A DNA stretch of 64,000 nt, taken from contig NZ_LGTB01000034.1 of assembly GCF_001238275.1 (NCBI RefSeq), positions 1 to 64,000 on the forward strand, given 5' to 3'. Origin of the DNA: Bradyrhizobium viridifuturi (GTDB lineage Bacteria > Pseudomonadota > Alphaproteobacteria > Rhizobiales > Xanthobacteraceae). Under the pieces are notes generated by a model. The model was not told where the DNA came from. It was given only the letters and a program-made list of their open reading frames with translations, and did not search any database. Position numbers and translations under genes: made by a program. Of this stretch, positions 1 through 8,734 are shown piece by piece; position 1 is the stretch's first letter, and every line of letters begins with the position of its first letter.

Positions 1-29
1 CTCTCCAGGCACTGCGGCTCGGGGAGAGC

Positions 30-75
30 TCCCCCTCCACCCCAACCCTCTCCCCGCAAGCGGGGAGAGGGGGGA
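30..75. repeat. Partial GC-rich palindromic intergenic repeat (CCCTCTCCCCGCAAG type)
   Basis: The stretch holds a CTCTCCCCGC / GCGGGGAGAG hairpin preceded by a CCCTCCACCCCAACC box. Related units lie at 8469-8640, 11982-12124 and 22985-23113. It lies directly against the 5' end of the first gene, which has no obvious start codon upstream of 141. Confidence 0.7.
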
Positions 76-140
76 AGACGCACGCCCCTCCTGTCAAGTC
101 GAAAAGCTCGTCAACGGAATACCCCGCCAGCGCGGGCTCG

Positions 141-917
141 GTGCTGACAAAGCTGTTCGGCCGCAAGCCGCCGGTCGAGGAGGAGGTCTTCCGCGCCGTC
201 GACGGCATCAGCTTCGAGGTCGGCCATGGCGAGAGCGTCGGGCTGGTCGGCGAATCCGGCTGCGGCAAGTCGACGACGTCGATGATGGTGATGCGGCTTT
301 TGGACCAGACCTCCGGCCGCATCGTGTTCGACGGCGAGGACATCGGCGGCATCATGCCGCAATCCTTCGCGCGGCTGCCGCGGCGCAGCCAGATCCAGAT
401 GGTGTTCCAGGATCCGACCGACAGCCTCAACCCGCGCTTCACCGCGGCGCGCGCGATCGCGGACCCGATCATGCAGCTCGGCAACATCAAGGGGCGCGCC
501 GCGCTGCGCGATCGCTGCGAGGAGCTGGCACGGCTGGTCGGCTTGCCGGTCAATCTGCTGGACCGCTTTCCGCATCAGTTGTCCGGCGGCCAGAAGGCCC
601 GCGTCGGCATCGCGCGCGCGATCGCGCTGCACCCGAAGCTCGTGATCCTCGACGAGCCGACCGCGGCGCTCGATGTGTCGGTGCAGGCCGTCGTGCTCAA
701 CCTGCTGCAGGACCTCAAGCAGTCGATGGGCATGAGCTATCTGTTCGTGTCGCACGATCTCAACGTGGTGCGCCTGCTGTGTGATCGCGTCATCGTGATG
801 CGGGCCGGCCGCATCGTGGAGCAGGGCACGTCCGAAGCCGTCTTGGGCAATCCGCAGGATGCCTATACAAAAGAATTGCTGACGGCGATCCCGCATCCGC
901 CGTTGCCGGTTGCCTGA
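141..917 (+). CDS. Peptide/opine-type ABC transporter ATP-binding protein (DppF/OppF-like), 5' end disturbed
   Basis: This is the ATPase subunit that would power import of a peptide-like or small nitrogenous solute at the inner membrane. About 258 residues are read from a GTG start. Walker A (GESGCGKST) lies near residue 38, followed by the Q-loop, a signature variant LSGGQKAR, Walker B LVILDEP and the H-loop SHDL; the C-terminal tail is short, as in DppF/OppF. The usual first beta strand before residue 1 appears to be encoded upstream at about 80-140 (a VEKLV..EYP-like stretch), but it is split between frames and no ATG, GTG or TTG precedes it. The chosen start is therefore a fallback, and the true N-terminus is either damaged by the adjacent repeat or misread. 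The permeases must lie outside the window. It precedes the AtzG/E/H-like genes, so its substrate may be a ureide-type compound; that is inference. Confidence 0.8.
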   Translation: MLTKLFGRKPPVEEEVFRAVDGISFEVGHGESVGLVGESGCGKSTTSMMVMRLLDQTSGRIVFDGEDIGGIMPQSFARLPRRSQIQMVFQDPTDSLNPRFTAARAIADPIMQLGNIKGRAALRDRCEELARLVGLPVNLLDRFPHQLSGGQKARVGIARAIALHPKLVILDEPTAALDVSVQAVVLNLLQDLKQSMGMSYLFVSHDLNVVRLLCDRVIVMRAGRIVEQGTSEAVLGNPQDAYTKELLTAIPHPPLPVA

Positions 918-918
918 C

Positions 919-963
919 GCATGATCCGGAAAAGTGGGAACCGGTTTTCCGAATAGACCATGC
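919..963. repeat. GCATGATCCGGAAAA-type palindromic element
   Basis: An imperfect inverted repeat (GCATGATCCGGAAAAG ... CGGTTTTCCG ... CATGC) begins two bases after the ABC gene stop. Related copies occur at 37853-37901 and 51869-51912, with a looser relative at 58482-58509. It separates the transporter gene from the AtzG-like gene. Confidence 0.7.
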
Positions 964-986
964 GCAAAATCGTTACTGGGAGCGAA

Positions 987-1166
987 ATGGCCGATCATCT
1001 CGACGACTACGTGAATGCCGCCGCCCGCGCGATGGAGCTGCCGCTGGAAGACGCCTGGCGTCCCGCGGTGCGCGCCAATCTCGAGGTCGCGCTGCGGCTG
1101 GCGAAACTGGTCGATGACTTCCCGCTGCCCGATGACGCCGCGTCGGCGGCGATCTATTCGGTCTGA
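987..1166 (+). CDS. atzG: AtzG-like small subunit (DUF4089)
   Basis: A 59-residue acidic helical protein beginning MADHLDDYVNAAARAMELPL. Family knowledge: DUF4089/AtzG proteins form a complex with the amidase AtzE, which needs the small partner for stability and activity. I chose ATG 987 because GGGAGCG precedes it; the earlier in-frame ATG at 960 lies inside the palindromic repeat. The amidase start follows after 7 bases, so the two are almost certainly co-translated. The sequence match is to the family pattern and position; no catalytic residue is expected in this subunit. Confidence 0.8.
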   Translation: MADHLDDYVNAAARAMELPLEDAWRPAVRANLEVALRLAKLVDDFPLPDDAASAAIYSV

Positions 1167-1173
1167 GATCGCG

Positions 1174-2568
1174 ATGTCCGAAACTCCCGCGTCCATGTCG
1201 GCCGCCGCAATCGCGCAGGCCGTCGCGAACCGCAAGATCACGGCCGTTGCAGCGACCGAGGCGGCGCTCGCGCGCATCGCCGCGCACGACAAGGTCCTCA
1301 ACGCCTTTACCGATGTGACCGCCGATCGCGCGCGCGCCAAGCGCGTGCGATCGATGCGGAGATCGCAGCCGGAAAATCCGTCGGCCCGCTGGCCGGCGTG
1401 CCGTTCGCGGTGAAGAACCTGTTCGATGTAGCGGGGCTCTCGACCCGCGCCGGTTCGAAGATCAATCGCGACCTGCCGGCTTCGCCGCGCGACGCGACGC
1501 TGATCGAGCGGATGGAAGCGGCAGGCGCCGTGCTGGTCGGCGCGCTCAACATGGGCGAGTACGCCTACGACTTCACCGGCGAGAACGCGCATGACGGTCC
1601 ATCGCGCAATCCGCACGATCCGGCGCGAATGGCCGGCGGCTCCTCGGGCGGCTCCGGCAGTGCCGTCGGCGGCGCGCTGGTGCCGATCGCGCTCGGCTCC
1701 GATACCAACGGGTCGATCCGGGTGCCGTCGTCATTCTGCGGCATCTTCGGGCTGAAGCCGACCTACGGCCGGCTGTCGCGCGCGCGCTCGTTTCCGTTCG
1801 TCGCAAGCCTCGATCATCTCGGTCCGTTTGCGCGCAGCGTGACGGATCTTGCCCTCGCATACGACGTCATGCAGGGGCCCGACACCGAGGATCCCGCCTG
1901 CGTCGCGCGACCGGTCGAGCCCACGATGCCGTTGCTTGACGAGGGGATCGGCGGGCTGCGGGTGGCGATCGCTGGCGGCTATTTCCAGCAGAATTTGCTA
2001 CCGGAGGCGGTCGAAGCGGTCGCGCGCGTCGCAAAGGCGCTCGGCGCGACGCAGGTTGTGGAGCTCCCGGAAGCCGCGCGCGCCCGTGCCGCCGCCTTCA
2101 TCATCACCACAACCGAGGGCGCAGCGCTGCACCTCGATCGGCTGCGCAAGCGTCCGAACGATTTCGATCCGGCGGTGCGCGATCGCCTGTTCTCTGGCGC
2201 GATGATCCCGGCTGTCCATGTCGACAAGGCGCAGAAATTTCGCCGCTGGTTCCGCGACATGGTGTTGGAGCTGTTCCAGTCGGTCGACGTGATCCTGGCG
2301 CCGGCAACCCCGTGCGCGGCGCCGAAGATCGGTCAGGCCAATTTCACGCTCGATGGGGTCGAGCTTCCGGTGCGTCCCAATATCGGGATCCATACCCAGC
2401 CGATCTCCTTCATCGGCCTGCCGGTGGCCGCCGTGCCGGTGCCGCTTGAACCGATGCCGATCGGCGTTCAGATTATTGCCGCGCTGGCGCGAGGACATCG
2501 CGCTGCGGGTTGCCTACGCGCTGGAACAGATGGGCGTTGCGAACGCGCCTGCGCCGAGAGGACTCTAA
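1174..2568 (+). CDS. atzE: AtzE-like amidase-signature hydrolase (frame broken twice in this sequence)
   Basis: An amidase-signature enzyme of about 464 residues once two frame breaks are bridged. AtzE hydrolyses 1-carboxybiuret in cyanuric acid mineralisation; the AtzG-AtzE-AtzH order here supports that relationship, but the substrate is inferred. The catalytic Lys lies in GVPFAVKNLFDV, the cis-Ser in GGSSGGSGSAVGG and the nucleophile Ser in SDTNGSIRVPSS. Frame 1 runs from ATG 1174 to about 1340, where AAGCGC probably should read AAGGCGC. It continues with AIDAEIAAGKSVGPLAG and shifts again near 2484, before WREDIALRVAYALEQMG and a stop at 2566. The 5' part therefore ends early and the 3' tail is read in a third frame. 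I consider sequence error likelier than decay because flanking partners look complete. Confidence 0.8.
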
Positions 2569-2570
2569 CT

Positions 2571-2962
2571 ATGGACATCGATCTTCCCGACGTGCTCGCC
2601 GAGGTCACCGCGCAGTTCCAGCGATATGAGAAGGCGCTGGTCTCGAACGACGTCGCGGTGCTCGACGAGCTGTTCCGCAACGACAGCCGGACGCTGCGCT
2701 ACGGCATCGGCGAGAACCTCTATGGCTACGCCGAGATCGCGGCATTTCGCGCCGGGCGGCCGGCGGCCGGGCTGATGCGCAGGATCGACCGCACCGTGAT
2801 CACGACCTATGGCCGCGACACCGCGATCGCCTCGACGCTGTTCTATCGGGACAGCGCGCCGGGTAGGGTGGGACGGCAGATGCAGACGTGGATTCGCTTC
2901 CCCGAGGCTGGAGAATCGTCGCGGCCCATGTCAGCGTCATCGACGAGCCCAAGGGCGTTTGA
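2571..2962 (+). CDS. atzH: AtzH-like protein (DUF3225, SnoaL fold), one frame break near its end
   Basis: A small NTF2/SnoaL-fold hydrolase of about 130 residues starting MDIDLPDVLAEVTAQF. Known AtzH acts on 1,3-dicarboxyurea between AtzE and AtzF in cyanuric acid breakdown; the same family also appears beside oxalurate-pathway amidases (HpxZ-like), so the exact substrate is open. The conserved body (RYEKALVSNDVAVLDELF, GRQMQTWIRFPE) is intact. Near 2907 one G is missing from an expected GAGGGCTGG; reading on in the next frame gives WRIVAAHVSVIDEPKGV and a stop at 2960, exactly the expected family C-terminus. It starts 2 bases after the amidase stop and is part of the same operon. Confidence 0.8.
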
Positions 2963-2979
2963 ACGCGAGCGCTTGAACC

Positions 2980-3711
2980 ATGAGCCTGGACGATCTTCCG
3001 ACCCGCGCGCCGCAGCCGACCGAGCCCGAGCCGGTCGTGCCGCGCGTCGATCGCCCGTCATCGCTGGTCGAAAAGATCACGCGCGCCGAAGAGCTGCGCC
3101 TGCAACTTGCCGATGAGATCGTGCGCGGCACGCTGCCGCCGGGTGCCGGTCTCGACGAGACCGACCTTGCGCGCCGCTTCAACGTCTCGCGCACGCCGGT
3201 GCGCGAGGCGCTGCGGCAGCTTGCCGCCAGTGGCCTGATCGACGCCCGAGCCCATCGCGGCGCGGTGGTGGCGCGGCCCTCGCTCGAAAGATTGACCGGC
3301 ATGTTCGAGGCGATGGCCGAGCTGGAGGCGATGTGCGCCGGCCTTGCCGCCGAACGGATGACGCCGGCCGAGCGCCATGCGCTGGAGGCGGTCCACGAGG
3401 AGCTGCGGGTGTTGAGCTACACCGGCAATCCCGAGCGCTTCCACGAGGTCAATGAGCGCTTCCACAACGCGATCTATGCCGGCTCGCAGAACGCCTATAT
3501 CGCCGAGATCACGCTGGCGACGCGGGTGCGCGTGCAGCCGTTCCGTCGCGCCCAGTTCCGCAACCTCGGGCGGCTGGCAAAATCCCACGCCGAGCACGAC
3601 CGCGTCGTGGTCGCGATCATGCGCGGTGACAAGCCGGGCGCTGCGGCCGCGATGCGCGCCCATATCGAGCAGGTGCGCGGCGAGTACGAGACCTACGCGG
3701 TGTCGGTGTAG
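2980..3711 (+). CDS. GntR-family transcriptional regulator, FCD subfamily
   Basis: 243 residues. A winged helix-turn-helix in the first third (residues about 35-95, RGTLPPGAGLDETDLARRFNVSRTPVREAL region) is followed by an all-helical FCD ligand-binding domain with the His/Asp pattern typical of metal- and acid-binding FCD proteins (ERFHEVNERFHNAIY, KSHAEHDRVV). It follows the AtzH-like gene by 17 bases and is the likely local regulator of the ureide genes. A GntR/FCD-type operator candidate, ATTGTGTACAAT, lies at 5737-5748 upstream of the AtzF-like gene. The effector is unknown. Confidence 0.85.
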   Translation: MSLDDLPTRAPQPTEPEPVVPRVDRPSSLVEKITRAEELRLQLADEIVRGTLPPGAGLDETDLARRFNVSRTPVREALRQLAASGLIDARAHRGAVVARPSLERLTGMFEAMAELEAMCAGLAAERMTPAERHALEAVHEELRVLSYTGNPERFHEVNERFHNAIYAGSQNAYIAEITLATRVRVQPFRRAQFRNLGRLAKSHAEHDRVVVAIMRGDKPGAAAAMRAHIEQVRGEYETYAVSV

Positions 3712-3729
3712 GGCTCGCGCAGCTCTCGT

Positions 3730-3854
3730 CGTTCCGGGGCGCGCGAAGTGCAAGCCGGAATCCATTCGTCCGCATTGATGGTCTCTGCTTCGCCGGTGAA
3801 ACCAACACCGTGGCGAAATGGATTCCGGGCTCGCGCGGCGCGCGCCCCGGAATA
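3730..3854. repeat. Bipartite inverted intergenic repeat between convergent genes
   Basis: The outer arms TTCCGGGGCGCGCGAA and GCGCGCGCCCCGGAA flank inner arms GGAATCCATT / AATGGATTCC. It fills the gap between the convergent GntR and AtzF-like genes and can fold into a long hairpin that would terminate both. Confidence 0.65.
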
Positions 3855-3866
3855 ACAGGATGGGGG

Positions 3867-5653
3867 CTACGCCTTCGCCTTCTCCGCCATGACGCCCGCC
3901 AGCCGCCATAGGCGGAAATATCTTTCGCGCCGGCGATCGCCGCGGGCTCGACGATGAAGCCCTTGGCCTGCCGTCCGTCGGCGAGTTTGACTGTGCCGAT
4001 CGACAGCGGCGGCGGGATCGCGGCGACGAATTTTCCGAACGCGGCAGGTGACATCGCCCAGAGCTCCAGCTTGATCGCATGACCCGCGCCCGCCTCGATG
4101 CGCAACATGCCGGGCTTCGGCGGCGTGGTGTCGAGCGCATAGAGCCTGTAGTCAGCTGCGGTGGTGGTCTCCTCCAGCAAGCGTGCATCGAGCGTCGTCA
4201 ATTCGTGGTTCAGCGCCATGCCGGAGAGATGCGCGCCGACCACCGCGATGGTGATCTCGTCGGATGTCGCTTGCGCCGGCACTTGAGCGAGTGCGGGCTG
4301 CGGCAGCGATTTTGCGCCGAGGCCAAGTCCGGTGTCGGCATGGAACACGCGGCCGATGTCGGCAAGCGCGGCGTCGCGGCCGGCAGGCGCCAGCAGCGTG
4401 ACGCCGAACGGCGCGCCGTCCGGCCGCATCGCCGCCGGCAGCGCGAGGCCGCAGAGATCGAGCAGGTTGACGAAATTGGTATAGGTGCCGAGCCGCGAGT
4501 TGAGCTCGATCGGGTTGGCCAGCACGTCGGCGGTGGAATAGACCGTCGGGGCGGTCGGCAACACGATCGCGTCGAGTTGCGTGAAAGTGCGCGCGGCAAC
4601 GCGGCGCAGCGCCTGCAGGCGGTAGAGCGCGGAGAACGTATCGGCCGCGGTGGGCCGCGCGCCGCCGATGGTGATCTCGCGGGTCACCGGATGGATCGCC
4701 TCCGGCGACGACGCCAGCAGGTCGCGGATCACGAGATAGCGCTCGGCGACCCACGGCCCCTCATAGAGCAGCCGAGCCGTCTCGTAGAACGGCTCGAGAT
4801 CGAACTCGACGAGGTCGGCGCCAAGCGCCTGCCAGCGTTTCAGTGCCTCGCCATACGCCGTCTCGGCTGCGCGATCGCCGAAGAAGATCAACTGGCCGGA
4901 CTTGGGAATGCCGAGCTTCAGTCCGGCTGGAAACGCCGCGGCAGCGGCCAGTGGCCGGTCGCGCGAGAACGGATCGGCATCGTCAGGTCCGGCCATCACG
5001 GCGAGTGCGGCCAGCGCGTCGTCGACCGTGAGCGAGAACACCGAGATGCAGTCGAGCGTGCGGCACGCCGGCACCAGCCCGGTATTCGGGATCAACCCGA
5101 GGCTCGGCTTGAGCCCGACGATGTTGTTGAGCATCGCCGGCACTCGGCCGCTGCCTGCGGTATCGGTGCCGAGCGACAGCGGCACCAGTCCCGCGGAGAC
5201 CGCGACCGCGGAGCCCGAGCTCGATCCACCCGGCACCAGATCATCGCGCACCGGATTTTTGGGAATGCCGTAGGGCGAGCGCACGCCGACCAGGCCGGTG
5301 GCGAACTGGTCGAGATTGGTCTTGCCGATGATGATGGCGCCGGCCGCGCGCAGTCTGGCGACCGCCGTGGAATCCTTCGCCGGCGTGTAGGCGAATGCCG
5401 GGCAGGCGGCGGTGGTCGGCAGCCCTGCGACGTCGATATTGTCCTTCACCGCAACCGGCACCCCATAGAGCGGCAGCGTCGGATCTGCGAGCCGCGCCGC
5501 CTCGGCAATCGCCTCCTGTTCGTCGCGCAGGCTGATGAAGATGGCGGGATCGTTATGCTCGCGGATGCGCTGGTAGCTGCGCGCCACGGTTTGCACCGGC
5601 GTCATGGTCTTGGTGCGGTGTGCGGCGACGATCGCGGCGACAGTTTCAGTCAC
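3867..5653 (-). CDS. atzF: Allophanate hydrolase-like amidase (AtzF), one frame break near the C-terminus
   Basis: About 595 residues, the normal size for AtzF/DUR1-type allophanate hydrolase, which converts allophanate to ammonia and carbon dioxide. The N-terminal amidase-signature domain shows the Lys in GVPVAVKDNIDVAG and the Ser pair in PGGSSSGSAVAV and GTDTAGSGRVPA; the C-terminal half is the smaller allophanate-hydrolase domain ending in GFIVEPAAIAGAKDISAYGGWRA. Near 3891 one T seems missing; the next frame reads FMAEKAKA with a stop at 3867-3869, whereas the raw frame runs on into the repeat. It is transcribed toward the AtzE/H genes from a promoter region (5654-5889) that carries a GntR-type palindrome. 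Confidence 0.85.
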
Positions 5654-5736
5654 GGGGTTGGCTCGTCTGTTGAGCGGCGGAGCATCGGATGCCCTCCGCG
5701 AGGGAATTGCAGCCTGATCGAAGCAAGCAACGTGCC

Positions 5737-5748
5737 ATTGTGTACAAT
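5737..5748. promoter_or_regulatory. Candidate GntR/FCD operator ATTGTGTACAAT
   Basis: A 12-bp near-perfect palindrome (ATTGT-GT-ACAAT), extended by GTGC and GCAC flanks, sits 84 bases upstream of the AtzF-like start. ATTGTnnACAAT is a form typical of FCD-type GntR sites. The only GntR gene in the window is at 2980-3711. The rest of the 5654-5889 gap shows no gene. Confidence 0.5.
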
Positions 5749-5889
5749 TCGCACGCGCTTGCGGCGTGTCGGATTATCACACAATATCAGGTGCTTGAAA
5801 TGGTCGCCGGACGCCGGTGTCGGCCCGCTTGAAAGAGCGTGTGCCCAAGTTTCAGGCAGCGCTGATCACGCGAAAATCCCGTCGATCGA

Positions 5890-6414
5890 TCAGGTGAAGC
5901 AAGCGAGGATCTGCAACAACTGCTCGCGGTTGTCCTTGCCGATCTTCTCGGCCACATGCCGCTCGTGCTCGGCGGCCAGCCGCTTGAACTGCGCCAGCGC
6001 GGTCTTGCCGCGCGCGGTCAAATGCAGCGCGTGGGAGCGGCGGTCGGTGGCGGAGGGAATGCGGCTGACGAAGTCGCGTTCCTCCAGGCTGTCGAGCAGA
6101 TGCACCAGCCGCGCGCGCTCGATCCCGAGCCGCTTGGCGACCGCCATCTGGCTCAGGCCCGGATTGGCCCCGATCACGGTCATGACCGAGTATTGGGTCG
6201 GCCGGATATCGACCGTTGCCAGTGTTTTGATGAAGTCCTGGAAGATCCAGAGCTGGAAGCGCCGCACCGCATAGCCGGCGTGGCCGATCAGCGCGTCGAG
6301 GCCGATGTCATCGCCGGCGTCGCTATTGTGCGCCCGGCCATTCGCCGTGCGCGCGCGGCGGATTGCCGCTGCCGTTGCTGCCGCCTTGCGCGACGTCTTT
6401 TGCCGGGTTGCCAT
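5890..6414 (-). CDS. MarR-family transcriptional regulator
   Basis: 174 residues. A basic, probably disordered N-terminus is followed by a MarR winged helix (IRPTQYSVMTVIGANPGLSQMAVAKRLGIERARLVHLLDSLEERDFVSR, wing SATDRRSHALHLTARG). It is divergent from the feruloyl-CoA synthetase gene, with a perfect inverted repeat at 6452-6472 between them, the standard layout for hydroxycinnamate-responsive MarR repressors (CouR/FerC type), whose inducer is normally the CoA thioester. I start at ATG 6414; an upstream in-frame start at 6471 would run through the operator. The effector is inferred from the neighbour. Confidence 0.85.
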   Translation of the reverse strand: MATRQKTSRKAAATAAAIRRARTANGRAHNSDAGDDIGLDALIGHAGYAVRRFQLWIFQDFIKTLATVDIRPTQYSVMTVIGANPGLSQMAVAKRLGIERARLVHLLDSLEERDFVSRIPSATDRRSHALHLTARGKTALAQFKRLAAEHERHVAEKIGKDNREQLLQILACFT

Positions 6415-6451
6415 GACCGCGAGGCTAGCGCGCTCGAGGCGAGAGGGAAAG

Positions 6452-6472
6452 ATTGTTGTTGACGACAACAAT
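6452..6472. promoter_or_regulatory. MarR operator candidate, ATTGTTGT-N5-ACAACAAT
   Basis: A perfect 8-bp inverted repeat separated by five bases lies 37 bases upstream of the MarR start and 96 upstream of fcs. Size, symmetry and position in the divergent promoter fit a MarR dimer site controlling both genes. Confidence 0.7.
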
Positions 6473-6568
6473 TGATGTCCGCAACATTATCGCCAAAGAG
6501 CCCGGCCGGGGCGCGGCGCAGCACGTTGTTGCAGCGCGATCCCGACAAGACACGGGCGAGGAGGAACC

Positions 6569-8425
6569 ATGGTGGCCGTCGGCGGTGACAATCCGAGCAG
6601 CCTGTTCGCGACGCCTGCCATCGTGGCGGATCGACGTGGCGACGGCAGCATCCTGGTTCGTTCCACCACGCCCTTGCAAGAAGGCGCGCGCTGCGTTGGC
6701 GACTGGCTGGAGCACTGGGCAGAGCAGGCGCCGGATCGCATATTCCTCGGCGAGCGCGCCAGCGCCGAGGCGCCCTGGGGCACCGTCAGCTATCGCGATG
6801 CGCTCGGCATCGTCCGCCGCGCCGCATCCTGGATCCTGGCGCGGGGGCTGAGCGCCGAGCGGCCGCTGGTTATCCTCTCCGACAACGGCATCGATCACGC
6901 GCTGTTCGCGCTCGCTGCCCAGCATGTCGGCGTGCCCTCGGCCGCGATCTCGCCCGCCTATTCATTGATGTCCCGGGATTTCGACAAGCTGAAGAGCATG
7001 ATCGAGCTGCTCGATCCCGGTGCGATCTATGTCGCGAGCACAAAGCCGTTCGCCGCGGCGCTTGCCGCGATCAAGCCGCTGCATCGCGCCGTCATCGTCA
7101 GCGGCAATCCCGAGGACGCCGACGCGCTGGCATTCCCAGCCATCGCGGCGACGCTGGAGTCGCCGGACGTCGCTAGAGCCTTTGGCGCGGTGACGCCGGA
7201 CACGATCGCAAAATTCCTGTTCACCTCGGGGTCGACAGGCACGCCGAAAGCCGTGATCAACACCCAGCGCATGCTGACCTCGAGCCAGCAGGCCAAGGCA
7301 CAGACCTGGACGTTCCTGGAGCAGGCCGGCGAAGCGCTGGTCATTCTGGACTGGCTGCCCTGGAGCCACACCTTCGGCGCCAATCACAATTTCAATTTGG
7401 TGCTGCGCAACGGCGGCACGCTCTATGTCGATGGCGGCAAGCCGGCGCCGGGCCTGTTTGCGACGTCGCTCGCCAATCTGCGCAGCGTGGTGCCGACGGT
7501 CTATTTCAACGTGCCGCGCGGCTTCGACATGCTGATCGCGGCGCTGCGCACCGACGACGAATTGCGCCGCAAATTCTTCGAGGGCACGAAGTTCGCCTTC
7601 TACGCCGGCGCGGCACTGCCGCAGAATCTCTGGGATGCGCTGGAGGAATTGTCGCTGCAAACGGTCGGCCGCAAGCTGCCGATGGTGTCGGCCTGGGGCT
7701 CGACCGAGACCTCGCCGCTGGCGACCGATTGTCATTTCCTGGCAAAGCGATCCGGCAATATCGGCGTGCCGATATCAGGCACCGAGCTGAAGCTCGTTCC
7801 GTCGGGCGACAAGCTCGAGGTCCGGGTGCGCGGGCCGAACGTCACCCCGGGCTACTGGAAGGCGCCCGAGCTGACCGCGCAGGCGTTCGACGACGAGGGC
7901 TTCTACAAGATCGGCGACGCCGTCACCTTCGCCGATCCTGACCGGCCGGATCTCGGCCTGTTCTTCGACGGCCGCGTCGCCGAGGACTTCAAGCTCAATT
8001 CCGGCACCTGGGTCAGTGTCGGCACCCTGCGCGTCGCCGGCATCGCCGCGCTGGCGCCGCTGGCGCAGGATATCGTCGTCACCGGCCACGGCCGCGATGA
8101 GGTGCGCTTCCTGGTGTTCCCGAATCTGGCCGCCTGCCGTTCGCTGGCAGGCCTGCCCGAGACCGCCGACGCGCCCGAGACGATCGGCCATCCTGCGGTC
8201 CGTTCCGCGATCGGGCAGGGGCTGGCACGGCTGAAGGCGCAGGGCAGTCATTCCTCCGGCCACGCCACCCGTGCGCTGTTGCTCGCCGAGCCCGCTTCGG
8301 TCGACGGCGGCGAGATCACCGACAAGGGCTACATCAACCAGCGCGCCGTGCTGACGCGCCGCGCCGCAGCAGTGGCGGTGCTGGAGGACGACGCGTCGTC
8401 CGAGCCGATTGGCTGTGGCGGGTGA
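6569..8425 (+). CDS. fcs: Feruloyl-CoA synthetase (Fcs-type acyl-CoA ligase)
   Basis: 618 residues of the ANL superfamily. This group activates ferulate and related hydroxycinnamates (or methoxybenzoates) to CoA thioesters using ATP. The P-loop-like motif FTSGSTGTPKAV (around residue 215), the WGSTETSP motif and the C-terminal YKIGDAV...FFDGRVAEDFKLNSGTWVSVG signature are diagnostic for the Fcs branch. ATG 6569 follows GAGGAGGAACC, a strong ribosome site. The hydratase/aldolase and vanillin dehydrogenase of the classical pathway are not adjacent, so the downstream steps must be encoded elsewhere. The divergent MarR and the tannase/feruloyl-esterase-family gene at 14.7-16.3 kb support a hydroxycinnamate role. 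Confidence 0.88.
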   Translation: MVAVGGDNPSSLFATPAIVADRRGDGSILVRSTTPLQEGARCVGDWLEHWAEQAPDRIFLGERASAEAPWGTVSYRDALGIVRRAASWILARGLSAERPLVILSDNGIDHALFALAAQHVGVPSAAISPAYSLMSRDFDKLKSMIELLDPGAIYVASTKPFAAALAAIKPLHRAVIVSGNPEDADALAFPAIAATLESPDVARAFGAVTPDTIAKFLFTSGSTGTPKAVINTQRMLTSSQQAKAQTWTFLEQAGEALVILDWLPWSHTFGANHNFNLVLRNGGTLYVDGGKPAPGLFATSLANLRSVVPTVYFNVPRGFDMLIAALRTDDELRRKFFEGTKFAFYAGAALPQNLWDALEELSLQTVGRKLPMVSAWGSTETSPLATDCHFLAKRSGNIGVPISGTELKLVPSGDKLEVRVRGPNVTPGYWKAPELTAQAFDDEGFYKIGDAVTFADPDRPDLGLFFDGRVAEDFKLNSGTWVSVGTLRVAGIAALAPLAQDIVVTGHGRDEVRFLVFPNLAACRSLAGLPETADAPETIGHPAVRSAIGQGLARLKAQGSHSSGHATRALLLAEPASVDGGEITDKGYINQRAVLTRRAAAVAVLEDDASSEPIGCGG

Positions 8426-8468
8426 GGGCCGATAGAGCGCGCCCAAGTGAGGAAGGCACCAGCGGAAG

Positions 8469-8640
8469 GGTTCCCTCCCCCCTTGCGGGGGAGGGTTAGG
8501 GAGAGGGGTACCGCACGGCACGTGCTATCCGAATTCGTGTCGCGCCGACGCATTTTGCGAGGGCGATGCATGCATCGATCGCCTCGCCCGGGGCTTACCC
8601 CTCTCCCCAACCCTCTCCCGCAAGGGGCGAGGGAGCCTGA
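8469..8640. repeat. Paired CCCTCTCC..GCAAGGGG palindromic repeats in a 461-bp gene-free gap
   Basis: Two inverted hairpin units (CCTCCCCCCTTGCGGGGGAGG and CCCTCTCCCGCAAGGGGCGAGG) face each other across about 90 bases. The whole 8426-8886 gap contains no convincing gene; besides the repeats it holds the 20-bp palindrome at 8715-8734. Confidence 0.7.
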
Positions 8641-8714
8641 CCGGTGTGCTCCCTGACCCCAGCGCGACGTCGCTAGTCTCGGCATGGGACCTGACGCCGC
8701 ACGCGTCCGGGTTT

Positions 8715-8734
8715 TTAGTTGCTATAGCAACTAA
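8715..8734. promoter_or_regulatory. Perfect 20-bp palindrome TTAGTTGCTATAGCAACTAA, MarR-type operator without an obvious target gene
   Basis: Every base pairs with its mirror position. TAGTTGC-n-GCAACTA is a very common MarR-family site. The gene to the right (MarR, 8887-9411) points toward it, and fcs ends 290 bases to its left, so no gene starts at a normal distance. A weak ATG with GGGAGG at 8797 opens a frame that only runs antisense to the MarR gene. Confidence 0.6.

Noticed and set aside
960..987. Earlier start for the AtzG-like gene
   Set aside because: The ATG at 960 lies inside the GCATGATCC palindromic element and lacks a ribosome site, unlike 987.
111..1616. 501-residue reverse-strand frame
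   Set aside because: Lies opposite the ABC ATPase and AtzE-like genes, is rich in Arg/His/Asp repeats and shows no fold; a typical shadow in very GC-rich DNA.
1174..2568. Treating atzE, boxC, argD, phoB and similar genes as true pseudogenes
   Set aside because: Both halves of each are fully conserved and the breaks share one signature across unrelated genes; a sequencing cause is more economical, though unproven.
4079..6274. 731-residue forward frame
   Set aside because: Mirrors the AtzF-like gene and the MarR gene on the other strand, with low-complexity Arg-rich translation.
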